Source of the DNA: Glaciecola sp047250385
Lineage (GTDB): Bacteria; Pseudomonadota; Gammaproteobacteria; Enterobacterales; Alteromonadaceae
Length of the DNA stretch: 64,000 nt
Assembly: GCF_047250385.1 (NCBI RefSeq)
Contig: NZ_JBLBVM010000056.1
Location: forward strand, 496,001-560,000
Reading direction: 5' to 3'
Below are positions 18,489 through 27,088 of this stretch, piece after piece. The position numbers were made by a program, and so were the translations under genes. Each line of letters begins with the position of its first letter. Within the stretch, counting starts at the first letter, position 1. Under the pieces are notes generated by a model that was not told the DNA's origin, did no database searches, and saw nothing but the letters and a program-made list of their open reading frames with translations.

Positions 18489-19238
18489 ATGGCTGCATGG
18501 CTCGACGCTCATATAATAGAACGAATTGATTGGAATTCGCATTTGTTTAGTTTGCGCTTTACTTGTCAAGATTTTCCAGGATTCACTGCAGGCCAATTCG
18601 TCAAAATTGGTTTGCCAACCCCCGAAGGCCAGATATTGTCGCGACCATACTCACTGGTAAATTCCCCCAATGAGGACTTTTATGAAATTATGGCGGTACC
18701 CGTAATTGATGGTAGCCTTTCTCCTAAACTTCATTTGCTTAAAAAGGGCGATGACTTAAAGTTGATGTCTCCTGCTACTGGGTTCTTAACCGTCGAGGAA
18801 GTGCCGCAAAGCGAACTATTGTTCATGCTCGCTACCGGCACAGGCGTGGGTCCTTTTTTATCGATACTTCAAAGCCAAGCTGTTTGGGATAAGTTTCAAC
18901 ATATTATCCTAGTTTACGCGGCCAGAAAAATACAGGACTTAGCTTATTTAGAAGATATCGAAGCATTAGTGAAACATCGTCCATCGCAATTTAAGTTCGT
19001 TCCAATCACAAGCAGAGAAGTTTTTTCGACGGGGCTTAACGGACGGATACCATCATTACTTCAAAGTGGGGACATACAAAAGCACTGCGGTCTAAAGATT
19101 GAACCCGAAAACTCACAAGTTATGTTGTGTGGCAATCCAGATATGATAAAGGATGCTGTTGAAGCCCTCTCTGCGTTTGGACTGAAGAAGCACCTTAGAC
19201 GTTCACCGGGACAGATCAGTATGGAACGTTATTGGTAA
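18489..19238 (+). CDS. fpr: Ferredoxin/flavodoxin-NADP+ reductase
   Basis: The 249-residue FAD/NADP oxidoreductase has FAD motif SRPYSLVNSP, the NADP-binding segment ATGTGVGPFLSIL, LCGNPDMIKDA and a terminal aromatic pair (RYW). These match the bacterial Fpr subclass. Several in-frame ATGs cluster at 18474-18491. I chose the last because GGAG lies six bases before it. The role is electron transfer between NADPH and ferredoxin or flavodoxin, often in oxidative-stress or Fe-S maintenance. It is divergent from the RND operon. Confidence 0.85.
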   Translation: MAAWLDAHIIERIDWNSHLFSLRFTCQDFPGFTAGQFVKIGLPTPEGQILSRPYSLVNSPNEDFYEIMAVPVIDGSLSPKLHLLKKGDDLKLMSPATGFLTVEEVPQSELLFMLATGTGVGPFLSILQSQAVWDKFQHIILVYAARKIQDLAYLEDIEALVKHRPSQFKFVPITSREVFSTGLNGRIPSLLQSGDIQKHCGLKIEPENSQVMLCGNPDMIKDAVEALSAFGLKKHLRRSPGQISMERYW

Positions 19239-19425
19239 TAACATACCTATAGAACGTATATTTCACTTGCGATCCGAAAGAAATACTTTGACATCAAGAT
19301 AAAATCATATTACCTTTATGCAAAAGTAATATAAGTCTGTGTTAAAAATGATGGAAATCATCGACAACATAGGAATTTTGAAGAAAACCTTAACTCGACA
19401 TTAAGGGAGGCGTAAATAAACAACA

Positions 19426-19695
19426 ATGATTAAAAAAGCATTCAAAAAGTTTTTTAAAAAGAAATACCCTTACTCTCCAGTTGCTATTCTCGGTAGGAAA
19501 TCAGTTGAGCGTATACTCGGTGCTGATATAGTTAAACTGAAAAAGCTTGAAGCTAAGCAAGAAAAAGAGAAATCTAACGAAGAAAAAATCGAAGCGAAGG
19601 AAACGATTGAGACCTTTGAAACTAAGAGTAAAAAAAAGGCCGAAAAAAAGAACAAGAAGATAAAAAAGAGTAAAGCACCAAAACAAAGTTCCTAA
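19426..19695 (+). CDS. Small lysine-rich protein, function unknown
   Basis: The 89-residue protein is extremely basic, with more than 30 Lys. The N-terminal part (KKAFKKFFKKKYPYSP, then AILGRKSVERILGAD) may form amphipathic helices. The C-terminal half is a low-complexity Lys/Glu tail ending KKSKAPKQSS. A GGGAGG sequence lies about 17 bases before the ATG, which is far for a ribosome site. It could bind nucleic acid or membranes. No family is recognised, so reality of the gene is likely but not certain. Confidence 0.5.
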   Translation: MIKKAFKKFFKKKYPYSPVAILGRKSVERILGADIVKLKKLEAKQEKEKSNEEKIEAKETIETFETKSKKKAEKKNKKIKKSKAPKQSS

Positions 19696-19707
19696 TCGGT
19701 TCTTATG

Positions 19708-19734
19708 AATTGGCCAATTCATTATTGGCCAATT
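19708..19734. repeat. Inverted repeat built from two AATTGGCCAATT palindromes
   Basis: AATTGGCCAAT (19708-19718) and ATTGGCCAATT (19724-19734) are reverse complements separated by five bases. Each arm is itself nearly palindromic. It lies 13 bp after the Lys-rich gene and about 170 bp before the MarR gene. No T-run follows, so it could be a transcript-end hairpin or an operator. Confidence 0.6.
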
Positions 19735-19901
19735 GACAAAAGCTAAAATGAAGGCCTTTTATGCTAATTGTGGCAAATTCGCATTAGCTCCTGAACACTG
19801 ACAAAAAGGCTTAGTAAGATTGATGGGTAGCAATTAATCTTAGAACGAAGACAAACAAGCAGTTTGTTTATTTACAAAGGATACGAGTAGAAATTATCCC
19901 A

Positions 19902-20405
19902 ATGGACGCTGTTCAGAAAAAAATCCAACAATGGTCAGAATCGATGCCAAGCTTAAACACTAAGCCAATGGCACTCATTTCTCGATTACAACAAGCCACT
20001 AAAGAAATTAATGATGAACTATGCCTTAGCTCTGGAAAGCAGAAGCTGACAGATGCTAGTTTTGAAGTTCTTGCCACCTTATTACGCGCAGGTCCGCCCT
20101 ACTCTCTTTCTCCCGGTGAATTGCTTGATCAAATGCTGATAACCTCAGGCACAATGACAACGCGAATCGACAAATTAGAAAAGAAAGGGCTTGTAAAAAG
20201 AAAAACAAAAAAAGACGATAAGCGAAGTGTTAATGTCGCTTTAACTAAAAAGGGTCTAAAATTAATAGAGAAAGTGATTTTAGAACACGTCAAAACACAG
20301 GAAGAAATAGTGTCGGTGTTCAATGAAGAAGAACAGCAGCTTTTTATCTCCTTACTAAAAAAATACCTTTCTAAAGACACACCAAAAGTTAAGAAAGAAA
20401 AGTAA
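19902..20405 (+). CDS. MarR family transcriptional regulator
   Basis: The 167-residue protein contains the winged-helix core of MarR proteins: LTDASFEVLATLLRAGPPYSLSPGELLDQMLITSGTMTTRIDKLEKKGLVKR, followed by the wing DKRSVNVALTKKGLKLIEK. The C-terminal tail is Lys-rich. It is probably a dimeric DNA-binding regulator responding to a small ligand. Target genes are not evident, although AT-rich inverted repeats lie upstream. Confidence 0.88.
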   Translation: MDAVQKKIQQWSESMPSLNTKPMALISRLQQATKEINDELCLSSGKQKLTDASFEVLATLLRAGPPYSLSPGELLDQMLITSGTMTTRIDKLEKKGLVKRKTKKDDKRSVNVALTKKGLKLIEKVILEHVKTQEEIVSVFNEEEQQLFISLLKKYLSKDTPKVKKEK

Positions 20406-20544
20406 AAGAACGGCTTTTTCTAAGTTGTCGTCATTTCATTAAAAGCCTCACTCTGCCTTGCGTGCTTTATTCCAACTTTTGCATTCATATTAACAACAGA
20501 AAATTTACCTCCGACTTCAAGAAAAAAGTAATTCAATAAAGTTT

Positions 20545-20573
20545 TGTGACTTTTTCGTAGCTCCTGTCGTCTA
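20545..20573 (+). promoter_or_regulatory. Possible ECF-type promoter
   Basis: TGTGAC (20545-20550) and CGTCTA (20568-20573) are separated by 17 bases and lie about 48 bases before the OmpA lipoprotein ATG. This looks like an extracytoplasmic-function sigma promoter, not a sigma-70 promoter. The ECF sigma gene at the end of the same cluster is the obvious candidate to use it. This is inference from sequence form only. Confidence 0.4.
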
Positions 20574-20620
20574 TATCAACAATCGCCAATTTAGGCACTC
20601 AAGGAAATGGAGCAACACAA

Positions 20621-22090
20621 ATGAAAAAATCAATTATCAGTATCAGTTTAGCTATGGTCTTATTAGGCGGTTGTGCATCTAGCACATCTATTAGTGAAAG
20701 TGATGTTTTTGCAAAATACCCTAATGCTCGCGAAGCTAGCATATTACTCGAAGAAGCAAAGAACGATGATTTAGCGTTTTTCGCTCCAGAGCAAATGAAG
20801 CAAGCTCAACGCGTTTACGAAAATGCGATGAAAGACGCAATGGCTGGTAAAGCAGATGCAAGCGAATTAGCAGTTGAAGCTGTTGCGCGTGCAAAGGCCG
20901 CTCGTGTCCAATCCAACAAGGCGAAATATACCTTTGAAGAAGTGCTTTTAGCTCGCGAAAAGGCTCTTGAAGTAAACGCGGCTTCGGTTGCACCTGAAGA
21001 ATTCAAAGATGCGGAAGAATCATTTTCTAAAGCGATCGCTCAGCTAGAGTTTGGTCAGGAAGCTAAAGCGAAGAAAGACATTGAAGCTTTAAAAAATCAG
21101 TACTTAGCTATTGAATTGAAAGCACTGAAAAAGAATATGCTGAGCTTTGCTCAACAAGCTGTTGCAAAAGCAGAAAAAGAAGATCTAAATGACATTGCAC
21201 CTAGGACTATTGCACAAGCGAAAGACGAGCTAAAACTTGCCGTTAATACCTTAGAGGCGAACAGAACCGATACAGCAAAGGCCAACATTCATTCCAATCG
21301 TGCTATTTGGTTGGTGAAGCAAGCCGAAGGTATAGCAGATATCAATGCCTACTTTGACAATGCGGATTTTGACGAAGAGCAAAAAATACTTTGGTATCAG
21401 GAACAATTGAGTTCAGTAGTAGCACCAATGAACAGTGCTGTGCAATTCAATAACACTAACAAAGAAGTTGTAGCTGGTTTGCGTCAGCAGGTTTCAGTAT
21501 TAGTTAATAATAACGAGATGCTAACAGCTAAGTTAAATGATGCGCAGGACCAAATTCAAGAAATTACTGCTGCGTCTCAATCGCGAGCAAGCAAGCTAGA
21601 GCGTGATTCGGCTGAAGCTTTAATGCAAGCGAAACTATTACGTGAAAAAGAACTTGCGGCTAAGAAAGCGGACGACGCGCGATTTGCTGCCGTGCAATCG
21701 ATGTTCACAGAAGAGGAAGCAACGGTATATCGTCAGCGTGACAACGTCTTAATACGCGCACAAGGCTTCTCATTTAAGTCTGGCGGTAGTGAGATTGAGT
21801 CATCTAACTTTATTATGCTAAATAAAATTACTGACGCTATTAAACGCTTCCCTAATGCAAATATAGTTGTCTCGGGTCATACCGATTCGACAGGCAGTGC
21901 AGAGCTAAACTTGGCTTTATCAAAAGCCAGAGCTGAAGTTGTCGCAAACTTCATCACCCAAGTAAGTGAAATTGACGGTGAAAAAGTTACTTTCAACGGC
22001 TATGGCAAAGATAAACCAGTTGCGTCCAATGAAACACCTGAGGGACGCGCGCAGAATAGACGCGTAGAGATATTAATCGTCAATAAGTAG
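20621..22090 (+). CDS. OmpA-family lipoprotein with helical N-terminal domain
   Basis: The 489-residue protein has a lipobox (LLGGC, Cys18). About 330 residues of Ala/Lys/Glu-rich helices follow, with repeated phrases such as 'AxxxAKxAKAEDL' and a DUF4398-like start (YPNAREASILLEEAKNDDLAFFAPEQMKQA). The C-terminal OmpA domain has the peptidoglycan-binding pattern (VVSGHTDSTGSAELNLALSKARAEVV, NRRVEI). It should link the outer membrane to peptidoglycan. GGAG precedes the ATG by eight bases. It starts a cluster with a small membrane protein, a channel and an ECF sigma factor. Confidence 0.88.
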   Translation: MKKSIISISLAMVLLGGCASSTSISESDVFAKYPNAREASILLEEAKNDDLAFFAPEQMKQAQRVYENAMKDAMAGKADASELAVEAVARAKAARVQSNKAKYTFEEVLLAREKALEVNAASVAPEEFKDAEESFSKAIAQLEFGQEAKAKKDIEALKNQYLAIELKALKKNMLSFAQQAVAKAEKEDLNDIAPRTIAQAKDELKLAVNTLEANRTDTAKANIHSNRAIWLVKQAEGIADINAYFDNADFDEEQKILWYQEQLSSVVAPMNSAVQFNNTNKEVVAGLRQQVSVLVNNNEMLTAKLNDAQDQIQEITAASQSRASKLERDSAEALMQAKLLREKELAAKKADDARFAAVQSMFTEEEATVYRQRDNVLIRAQGFSFKSGGSEIESSNFIMLNKITDAIKRFPNANIVVSGHTDSTGSAELNLALSKARAEVVANFITQVSEIDGEKVTFNGYGKDKPVASNETPEGRAQNRRVEILIVNK

Positions 22091-22096
22091 TAGCAC

Positions 22097-22128
22097 AAAG
22101 ACGGCTCATGCAAATGGGCCGTCTTTCT
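22097..22128 (+). terminator. Probable terminator after the OmpA lipoprotein gene
   Basis: AAAGACGGC (22097-22105) pairs with GCCGTCTTT (22118-22126), with the last T residues of the stem giving a short T-run. It begins six bases after the stop codon. It probably reduces read-through into the three downstream genes. Confidence 0.7.
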
Positions 22129-22149
22129 GAATGTAATTTGGAGAATAGT

Positions 22150-22386
22150 ATGAGTATCGATGAAGACAAACTTAAAGCCATTTGGTCAGATGAACCTGAG
22201 TTACAAAGTGACAAGCAAGCGTTGGATAAAGTCTTAAAAAAATCGGCGAGAGTAGTTGCAACAAAAGACATTGCTAGCCTTTTTGTTGGCTGGGTTTGGG
22301 TTATATTTCTCGGATTTGGCGCATCTGCATATTCTGCAAAACGACGATTCTCACTGCATCAACAACACAAAAAAAGCAGATCTTAA
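22150..22386 (+). CDS. Small single-pass membrane protein, function unknown
   Basis: The 78-residue protein starts MSIDEDKLKAIWSDEPE with TTGGAG seven bases upstream. It has one hydrophobic segment (about 43-58, SLFVGWVWVIFLGFGAS) and a basic tail. Proteins beginning DEDKLKxxW with one or two C-terminal helices often sit near ECF sigma genes. The abrupt basic tail after one helix could mean a truncated or frameshifted version, but no clear continuation was found in the other frames. It lies 35 bp before the channel gene. Confidence 0.5.
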   Translation: MSIDEDKLKAIWSDEPELQSDKQALDKVLKKSARVVATKDIASLFVGWVWVIFLGFGASAYSAKRRFSLHQQHKKSRS

Positions 22387-22421
22387 GCACAACTTAAGCA
22401 CCACAAATATTGGAGCCAGAA

Positions 22422-23264
22422 ATGAACATTAGCGCATGGACACAGTCTTTTAGCAACGCCCTCTCAAAATTTTGGACAGAAATAGCCGGTTTTTTACCTA
22501 ACCTTATTGCCACAATAATTGTCGTAGCAATTGGTTTGTACATATCTAAACTTGTGACGACTTGGTTAGGCAAGCTGATAGAAAAAATTGGATTTAATAC
22601 GCTGTGTAGCAAGTTGGGAGTTGAGAAAGGACTTAAGGTTTTTGGCTTCAAAGCGACACCATCGAAGCTATTGGCAGGCATAGTTCATTTATTCTTTGTG
22701 CTGATTATTCTTGTTGCAGCATCAGATACACTCGGCCTTGACCGATTCTCAGCCATTCTAGATGACTTCGTTCTCTACTTACCTAAAATATTCGGCGCAG
22801 TCGCTATAACGATACTAGGTTTATTTATTGCCAACGCAGGTAAAAACCAAGTCACAGCTTCTTTGGATAACCTAGGCGTAGAATACGGTTCTGCGGTAGG
22901 TAGAGTGCTGCAAATGCTGGTTTTGTTTATTACGTTCTCTTTAGTGATTGGCCAATTAGAGCTAGAGACTCAATTATTAAACACTATCTTTACGGTACTA
23001 ATCGCAAGCCTTGGCATCGCATTAGCTCTGGCATTGGGCTTAGGAACAAAGTCAATTGCCAACAGCATCGTCTCTGGAATTTACGCGAGAGAGCAGTTAT
23101 TACCCGGTGACGAGATCAAGTTTGACGACTTTGTCGGAAATGTTGTAGTCGTCAGTACCGTAAATACGCTTATCGAGAATAAAGAGGGTGAGCAATTGAG
23201 CATTCCAAATCAAGAATTACTCACGAAAAAATTTACGATAACCCGTCTAGCCAGCAAACCGTAG
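22422..23264 (+). CDS. Small mechanosensitive ion channel family protein (MscS-like)
   Basis: The 280-residue protein has about five helices followed by a short soluble domain. The N-terminal helix (FLPNLIATIIVVAIGLYISKLVTTWL) and the Gly/Ala-rich helix (SLGIALALALGLGTKSIANSIVSGIYAREQLLPGDEI) match the MscS-related 'TM helix' family. The beta-domain is cut short compared with MscS. The ATG at 22422 has GGAG six bases upstream, so a longer TTG start at 22410 is rejected. It lies 12 bp before the ECF sigma gene. Confidence 0.82.
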   Translation: MNISAWTQSFSNALSKFWTEIAGFLPNLIATIIVVAIGLYISKLVTTWLGKLIEKIGFNTLCSKLGVEKGLKVFGFKATPSKLLAGIVHLFFVLIILVAASDTLGLDRFSAILDDFVLYLPKIFGAVAITILGLFIANAGKNQVTASLDNLGVEYGSAVGRVLQMLVLFITFSLVIGQLELETQLLNTIFTVLIASLGIALALALGLGTKSIANSIVSGIYAREQLLPGDEIKFDDFVGNVVVVSTVNTLIENKEGEQLSIPNQELLTKKFTITRLASKP

Positions 23265-23276
23265 AGGCATTCAAAC

Positions 23277-23843
23277 ATGAAGCCTACGGAGCACGATAAG
23301 AATCGTGTTTCTGATCGTTTGTCACAGTTTGATGATGCTGAATTGGTGCGTTTAGCACAGCTTCAACTGCCTTATGTGACAACTGCCTATGAGGTACTTT
23401 TTCATCGTTACCACAAACCACTTGTGAAGGTTTGCTATCGTTACTTAGGTTCCATTGAGGAAGCCGAGGAAACGGTAAGTGATGCTATGTTCAATGTATT
23501 CAATAACATTGCTCGTTTTGAACAACGCGCTAGTTTCAAAACTTGGGTGTATAAGATTGCCCACAATTTGTCTTTAACAAAGTTACGTAAAAAACAATTA
23601 GAACTTGTTGATTTGGACGAAGCTAAGCATGTTCCAATAGAAGAAGACGAACACACTATTGAGGAAAGTAAACATATCATCGATAAGTGGTTACAGACGC
23701 TTAACATTGAAGACCGCAGTATTGTGGTGTTTAGAGTTGTAGGTGGTTTAGAGTTTAGTGAGATTGCTGAAATCGTAGAATTAAAATTGAGTGCTGTTAA
23801 AATGCGATTCAAACGTGCTTTGGATAAGGTCGAACACGAATAG
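23277..23843 (+). CDS. ECF-type RNA polymerase sigma factor
   Basis: The 188-residue protein has sigma region 2 (YEVLFHRYHKPLVKVCYRYLGSIEEAEETVSDAMFNVFNNIARFEQRASFKTWVYKIAHNLSLTKLRKKQ) and region 4 (LNIEDRSIVVFRVVGGLEFSEIAEIVELKLSAVKMRFKRALDKV). No recognisable anti-sigma gene with a zinc-binding motif follows. The nearby small membrane protein is the only local candidate. The cluster context (OmpA lipoprotein, mechanosensitive channel) suggests an envelope or osmotic stress response. Confidence 0.9.
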   Translation: MKPTEHDKNRVSDRLSQFDDAELVRLAQLQLPYVTTAYEVLFHRYHKPLVKVCYRYLGSIEEAEETVSDAMFNVFNNIARFEQRASFKTWVYKIAHNLSLTKLRKKQLELVDLDEAKHVPIEEDEHTIEESKHIIDKWLQTLNIEDRSIVVFRVVGGLEFSEIAEIVELKLSAVKMRFKRALDKVEHE

Positions 23844-23906
23844 CGGATCATTTCTACTTATTCGGCCTAAGCATTCACCGCTTATCAAGTTGTTCTCAAT
23901 AAAAGA

Positions 23907-23979
23907 CCAACCACTTCTAGTACTATTGTAAATGTGTGAACTTCAATACATTAGTCTTTTACGCTCTCGAAGTGGTTGG
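23907..23979. repeat. 11-bp perfect inverted repeat, 51-base spacer
   Basis: CCAACCACTTC (23907-23917) and GAAGTGGTTGG (23969-23979) are exact reverse complements. The right arm is not followed by a T-run, so it does not look like an ordinary terminator. It may be a small structured RNA or a short mobile-element remnant. Confidence 0.6.
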
Positions 23980-24143
23980 CAAAAAGTGAGAGAGCCATCC
24001 ATGGCCCTAACGTTCCCCAAAACCTTTCGTGTTCATATGTATAGACGCAGCTTTCCGCCAATTCGTCACAATTATTTCTAAACTTCTTTTTGTGCTTATT
24101 CGACTATTAATTATTAAATTGTGTTTATAATGCCTGACAATGA

Positions 24144-24167
24144 AATACGATTTAGAGTAATCGTATT
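24144..24167. promoter_or_regulatory. 9-bp inverted repeat in the yjjG leader
   Basis: AATACGATT and AATCGTATT flank a six-base spacer. The repeat lies about 14 bases after a TATAAT-like box at 24125-24130 and 24 bases before the yjjG ATG. It may be an operator or an mRNA hairpin. Confidence 0.5.
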
Positions 24168-24191
24168 CAAATCAATAAAATAGGAAGTAAA

Positions 24192-24866
24192 ATGCGTTAT
24201 GATTTTGTGCTGTTCGACGCAGACGAGACATTATTTAGTTTTGATATTTTGGCAGGAATGAAAGTCGTCTTCTCTCGATATGGCATCAACTTTACACAAG
24301 CCGATTATGAACACTATCAAGAAAGTAACAAAAAACTCTGGATCAGCTATCAAAACGGTGAGATAAGCTCTGACTATCTACAAATAACGCGTTTCTCAGA
24401 ATGGGGAGCTAAATTAAATATTGCTCCCAAACAATTAAATGACGAATTTTTAGATGCAATGGCTCAAATTTGCGAACCCTTGCCCGGCGTTGTAAATCTT
24501 TTGACACAACTAAAAGGCAAAGCAAAACTAGCGATTGTGACGAATGGCTTCCACCGTTTACAGAGCACTCGCATACATCGCGCTGGTTTAGACGGCGTGT
24601 TCGATTATGTCGTAATATCTGAATTAGTGGGTTCTGCGAAACCGCATAAAGCTATTTTTGAGCATACATTGTCACTACTGGGTAATCCTTCTAACGATAG
24701 AGTCCTAATGGTTGGTGATACCATCACAAGCGACATTTTGGGTGGTAAAAATATGGGAATTGATACCTGTTGGTTGCAACATCCGGGTGTTATCAATACT
24801 TCTGATATTAAACCCACATACACGATTAGTCATCTTGATGAGTTGCACGAAATTATTGGGATCTAG
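24192..24866 (+). CDS. yjjG: YjjG-type pyrimidine 5'-nucleotidase (HAD)
   Basis: The 224-residue HAD-superfamily protein has motif I FDADETLFSF, motif II IVTNGF, the motif III Lys in SAKPHKAIFE and motif IV MVGDTITSDILGG. The overall sequence, including the cap domain, fits YjjG, a house-cleaning nucleotidase acting on noncanonical pyrimidine monophosphates such as those of 5-fluorouracil and thymine. The length is as expected (about 225). Confidence 0.88.
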   Translation: MRYDFVLFDADETLFSFDILAGMKVVFSRYGINFTQADYEHYQESNKKLWISYQNGEISSDYLQITRFSEWGAKLNIAPKQLNDEFLDAMAQICEPLPGVVNLLTQLKGKAKLAIVTNGFHRLQSTRIHRAGLDGVFDYVVISELVGSAKPHKAIFEHTLSLLGNPSNDRVLMVGDTITSDILGGKNMGIDTCWLQHPGVINTSDIKPTYTISHLDELHEIIGI

Positions 24867-24954
24867 TCCCCAATTTAAATAATTAGTCTTGGGTTTAAAA
24901 TTCAATTAGTATCGATTGCGAAGGTGTTTATTCGCGTTGAATTAAGGAGGCGCT

Positions 24955-26478
24955 GTGATTCGATTAATTATTTTAGGTATAAGCTTTTCCGCATTATTTT
25001 CGTGTGGTGGTGGCTCCTCTGCTCCGTCTCCGGCGCCCACAACACCGCCTGAACCGCCACCCGCGCCAGGGATTGCCGACCCAATATACCCTCCGAAATA
25101 CAGTGTTACCACTTGTTCAGGTTTAGATTTTATTCATCTAAGAAGCACCGCGAGTGAAAACTCGACCCAAGGTGATTTCGTGGACAGCAATATTATTGAT
25201 AGTAGTTTAAGTGAAAATAGTCGTTGGGAAACAACTGAAAGTGCTGCTCAAGTGACCATAGAATTAGGTTACCGTCACTTGGTAAAAGAGATTGGCATGG
25301 CTTGGTTTAATGGCGAACAGCAAGCTTATACATTTGATATCGCCGTGTCAGAAAGTGGAGAAACATTTACCAGCATTTTAAGCAATGAAACGTCAAGCAA
25401 AGTCACCAACTCCTTTGAGCGCTTTGATGTTCCAGATACAGTCGCCCGCTTCGTTCGTATTACCAGCTATGGGAGCGACACAAATAATATAACTGCGCTA
25501 ACAGAAGCTGCGGTATTTGGCTGCCCCTTAGACGTCAGTGCCGCGCCAATACAAACACAGAATGTAGATATTTCGCAGTTTAATCTCGATCCAAGCCTTG
25601 CTCCAGGCAAGAATTTCGATTTGTTAACTTGGGCTCTCGATACACCACGTACCGACCCAGATGATGGCTTCTCATTGCGTGCTAGCGAACGTGAATTAGA
25701 CGACGGCTTTGTAGATGAAGACTACTTTTACACTGCCGAGGACGGTGGCATGGTATTTATTGCCACTATCTTTGGGGCGAAAACCTCAGCGAATACTAGT
25801 TTTACTAGAACAGAGCTACGGGAAATGTTGCGACGTGGCAACACAGGAATTAGTACTCAAGGCGTCAATCAGAACAATTGGATTTTGGGATACCAACCCG
25901 ATCCTCAGCGCCAAGTCGGAGGTCGTGGGGGCTTGCTAAAAGCCACGCTTAAAGTCGACCATGTCACTACGAGTGGCAGCCAATCCCACACAGGCCGAGT
26001 TATCATCGGCCAAATTCATGCCGATAACGACGAACCCATTCGCCTATATTTTAAAAAATTCCCAAACAATGACCGTGGTTATATCTATTTCGCTCATGAA
26101 ATTAGGAATAGTGATGATATTTGGAAGATGGTGCTGGGGCCTCGTCACACTAACGAAAACAACCAAGCAATCTATACCAGCAATCCGGAACAAGGCATTC
26201 AATTAGGAGAAGTATTCTCCTATGAAATTAATCAACAAGGTCCTCGAATAGATGTACTTATTCGTCGTGGTGACTTGAACGGCCCAATTATTGGTCATCA
26301 ATACGTTGATATGATTCAGGAATCTAGCGGCTATGATGTAATAGAAGAATGGAATTATTTTAAAGCTGGCGCATATTCGCAAAATAATACGGGTAATAGT
26401 GGCGATACAAATGGCGTAGGTTCTGATTTCGATAAGGTTGTTCTTTATCATCTAAACAATAGCCATGGTAATCAATAA
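24955..26478 (+). CDS. PL7 alginate lyase lipoprotein with F5/8-type C domain
   Basis: Translation starts at GTG 24955, with AAGGAGG four bases upstream. The lipobox (LFSC, Cys17) is followed by a Ser/Pro/Thr linker (about 18-45), a discoidin/CBM32-like domain (about 50-195) and a PL7 (alginate lyase 2) domain (about 200-505). PL7 signatures are RTELREML, QIH (IIGQIHAD) and YFKAGAYSQN. As a lipoprotein it should be displayed on the cell surface and degrade alginate from brown algae. No other polysaccharide-utilisation genes adjoin it. Confidence 0.92.
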   Translation: MIRLIILGISFSALFSCGGGSSAPSPAPTTPPEPPPAPGIADPIYPPKYSVTTCSGLDFIHLRSTASENSTQGDFVDSNIIDSSLSENSRWETTESAAQVTIELGYRHLVKEIGMAWFNGEQQAYTFDIAVSESGETFTSILSNETSSKVTNSFERFDVPDTVARFVRITSYGSDTNNITALTEAAVFGCPLDVSAAPIQTQNVDISQFNLDPSLAPGKNFDLLTWALDTPRTDPDDGFSLRASERELDDGFVDEDYFYTAEDGGMVFIATIFGAKTSANTSFTRTELREMLRRGNTGISTQGVNQNNWILGYQPDPQRQVGGRGGLLKATLKVDHVTTSGSQSHTGRVIIGQIHADNDEPIRLYFKKFPNNDRGYIYFAHEIRNSDDIWKMVLGPRHTNENNQAIYTSNPEQGIQLGEVFSYEINQQGPRIDVLIRRGDLNGPIIGHQYVDMIQESSGYDVIEEWNYFKAGAYSQNNTGNSGDTNGVGSDFDKVVLYHLNNSHGNQ

Positions 26479-26486
26479 GCGAATAC

Positions 26487-26528
26487 TTGACTCAGGTCAA
26501 ACTTGTTCTTTTTTTAAGCTGTTACATT
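26487..26528 (+). promoter_or_regulatory. FNR/Anr-like box and -10 element before uspA
   Basis: TTGAC-TCAG-GTCAA (26487-26500) is a symmetric variant of the TTGATN4ATCAA consensus. A TACATT hexamer (26523-26528) lies with its centre 32 bases from the box centre. That is the spacing of a class II FNR promoter (box at -41.5). Transcription would start near 26535, about 54 bases before the ATG. Confidence 0.5.
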
Positions 26529-26588
26529 GAACTTAATAAGTCGTAGTTAAGACTAAATGTTAACAGTAAGCGAAATGGAGCAGATCCT

Positions 26589-27029
26589 ATGAGTAATTAC
26601 AAACGTGTTTTAGTCGCCATTGATATTAACGCTGAATATAAAAGTATCATTAAAAAAGCCCTATCTGTATGTGAATCCCCTGATAAACTCAGCTTGGCAT
26701 ATATACCAATGCCAACGGTTTATATTCAACCCTATTTATACGGTATGGAATACAATGCTATTGATGATTCGGGTCGATTGAAACTAGCTCGAGAAGAATT
26801 AGAAACTATTGCCGAAGTGTCTGGCATTAGCAAAGAAAATGTCCATTTAAGACTTGGCGATGCGGCGGATGAGATAAAAGAGATTGCCAACGAAATAGAC
26901 GCTGAGTTGATTGTGTTAGGTACTCATGGAAGAAGCGGCATTAAAGTGCTTTTAGGCTCAACTGCCAATGCTGTTTTACACGGAGTGAAGCAAGATGTAC
27001 TAGCCGTTAGGATACATGACGATAGCTAA
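26589..27029 (+). CDS. Universal stress protein (UspA family)
   Basis: The 146-residue protein has the Usp fold: start KRVLVAIDINAEYKSIIKKAL and the ATP-binding signature GTHGRSGIKVLLGSTAN (G2xG9xGS/T) near the C-terminus. Usp proteins of this type commonly belong to FNR/Anr-controlled microaerobic regulons. The ldhA-pfkA pair follows 163 bp downstream after a terminator. Confidence 0.9.
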   Translation: MSNYKRVLVAIDINAEYKSIIKKALSVCESPDKLSLAYIPMPTVYIQPYLYGMEYNAIDDSGRLKLAREELETIAEVSGISKENVHLRLGDAADEIKEIANEIDAELIVLGTHGRSGIKVLLGSTANAVLHGVKQDVLAVRIHDDS

Positions 27030-27088
27030 GTCAATCATGCCGCAAAGCCTGAAATCTCAACTCATTTCAGCTTATTTTTCTTTCTCAG

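Larger units (their letters stand above)
23844..24191. other. Intergenic region with two inverted repeats
   Basis: This 348-bp gap separates the ECF sigma gene and yjjG. It holds a perfect 11-bp inverted repeat with a 51-base spacer (23907-23979) and a second, tighter one near yjjG (24144-24167). A TATAAT-like box occurs at 24125-24130. No coding potential was seen. Confidence 0.5.

Noticed and set aside
19307..19332. ATATTAC/GTAATAT inverted repeat before the Lys-rich gene
   Set aside because: Seven-base AT-rich arms are expected by chance in this sequence; nothing else supports a regulatory role.
22410..22421. TTG start four codons before the MscS-like gene ATG
   Set aside because: The TTG overlaps the ribosome-binding GGAG that serves the ATG at 22422.
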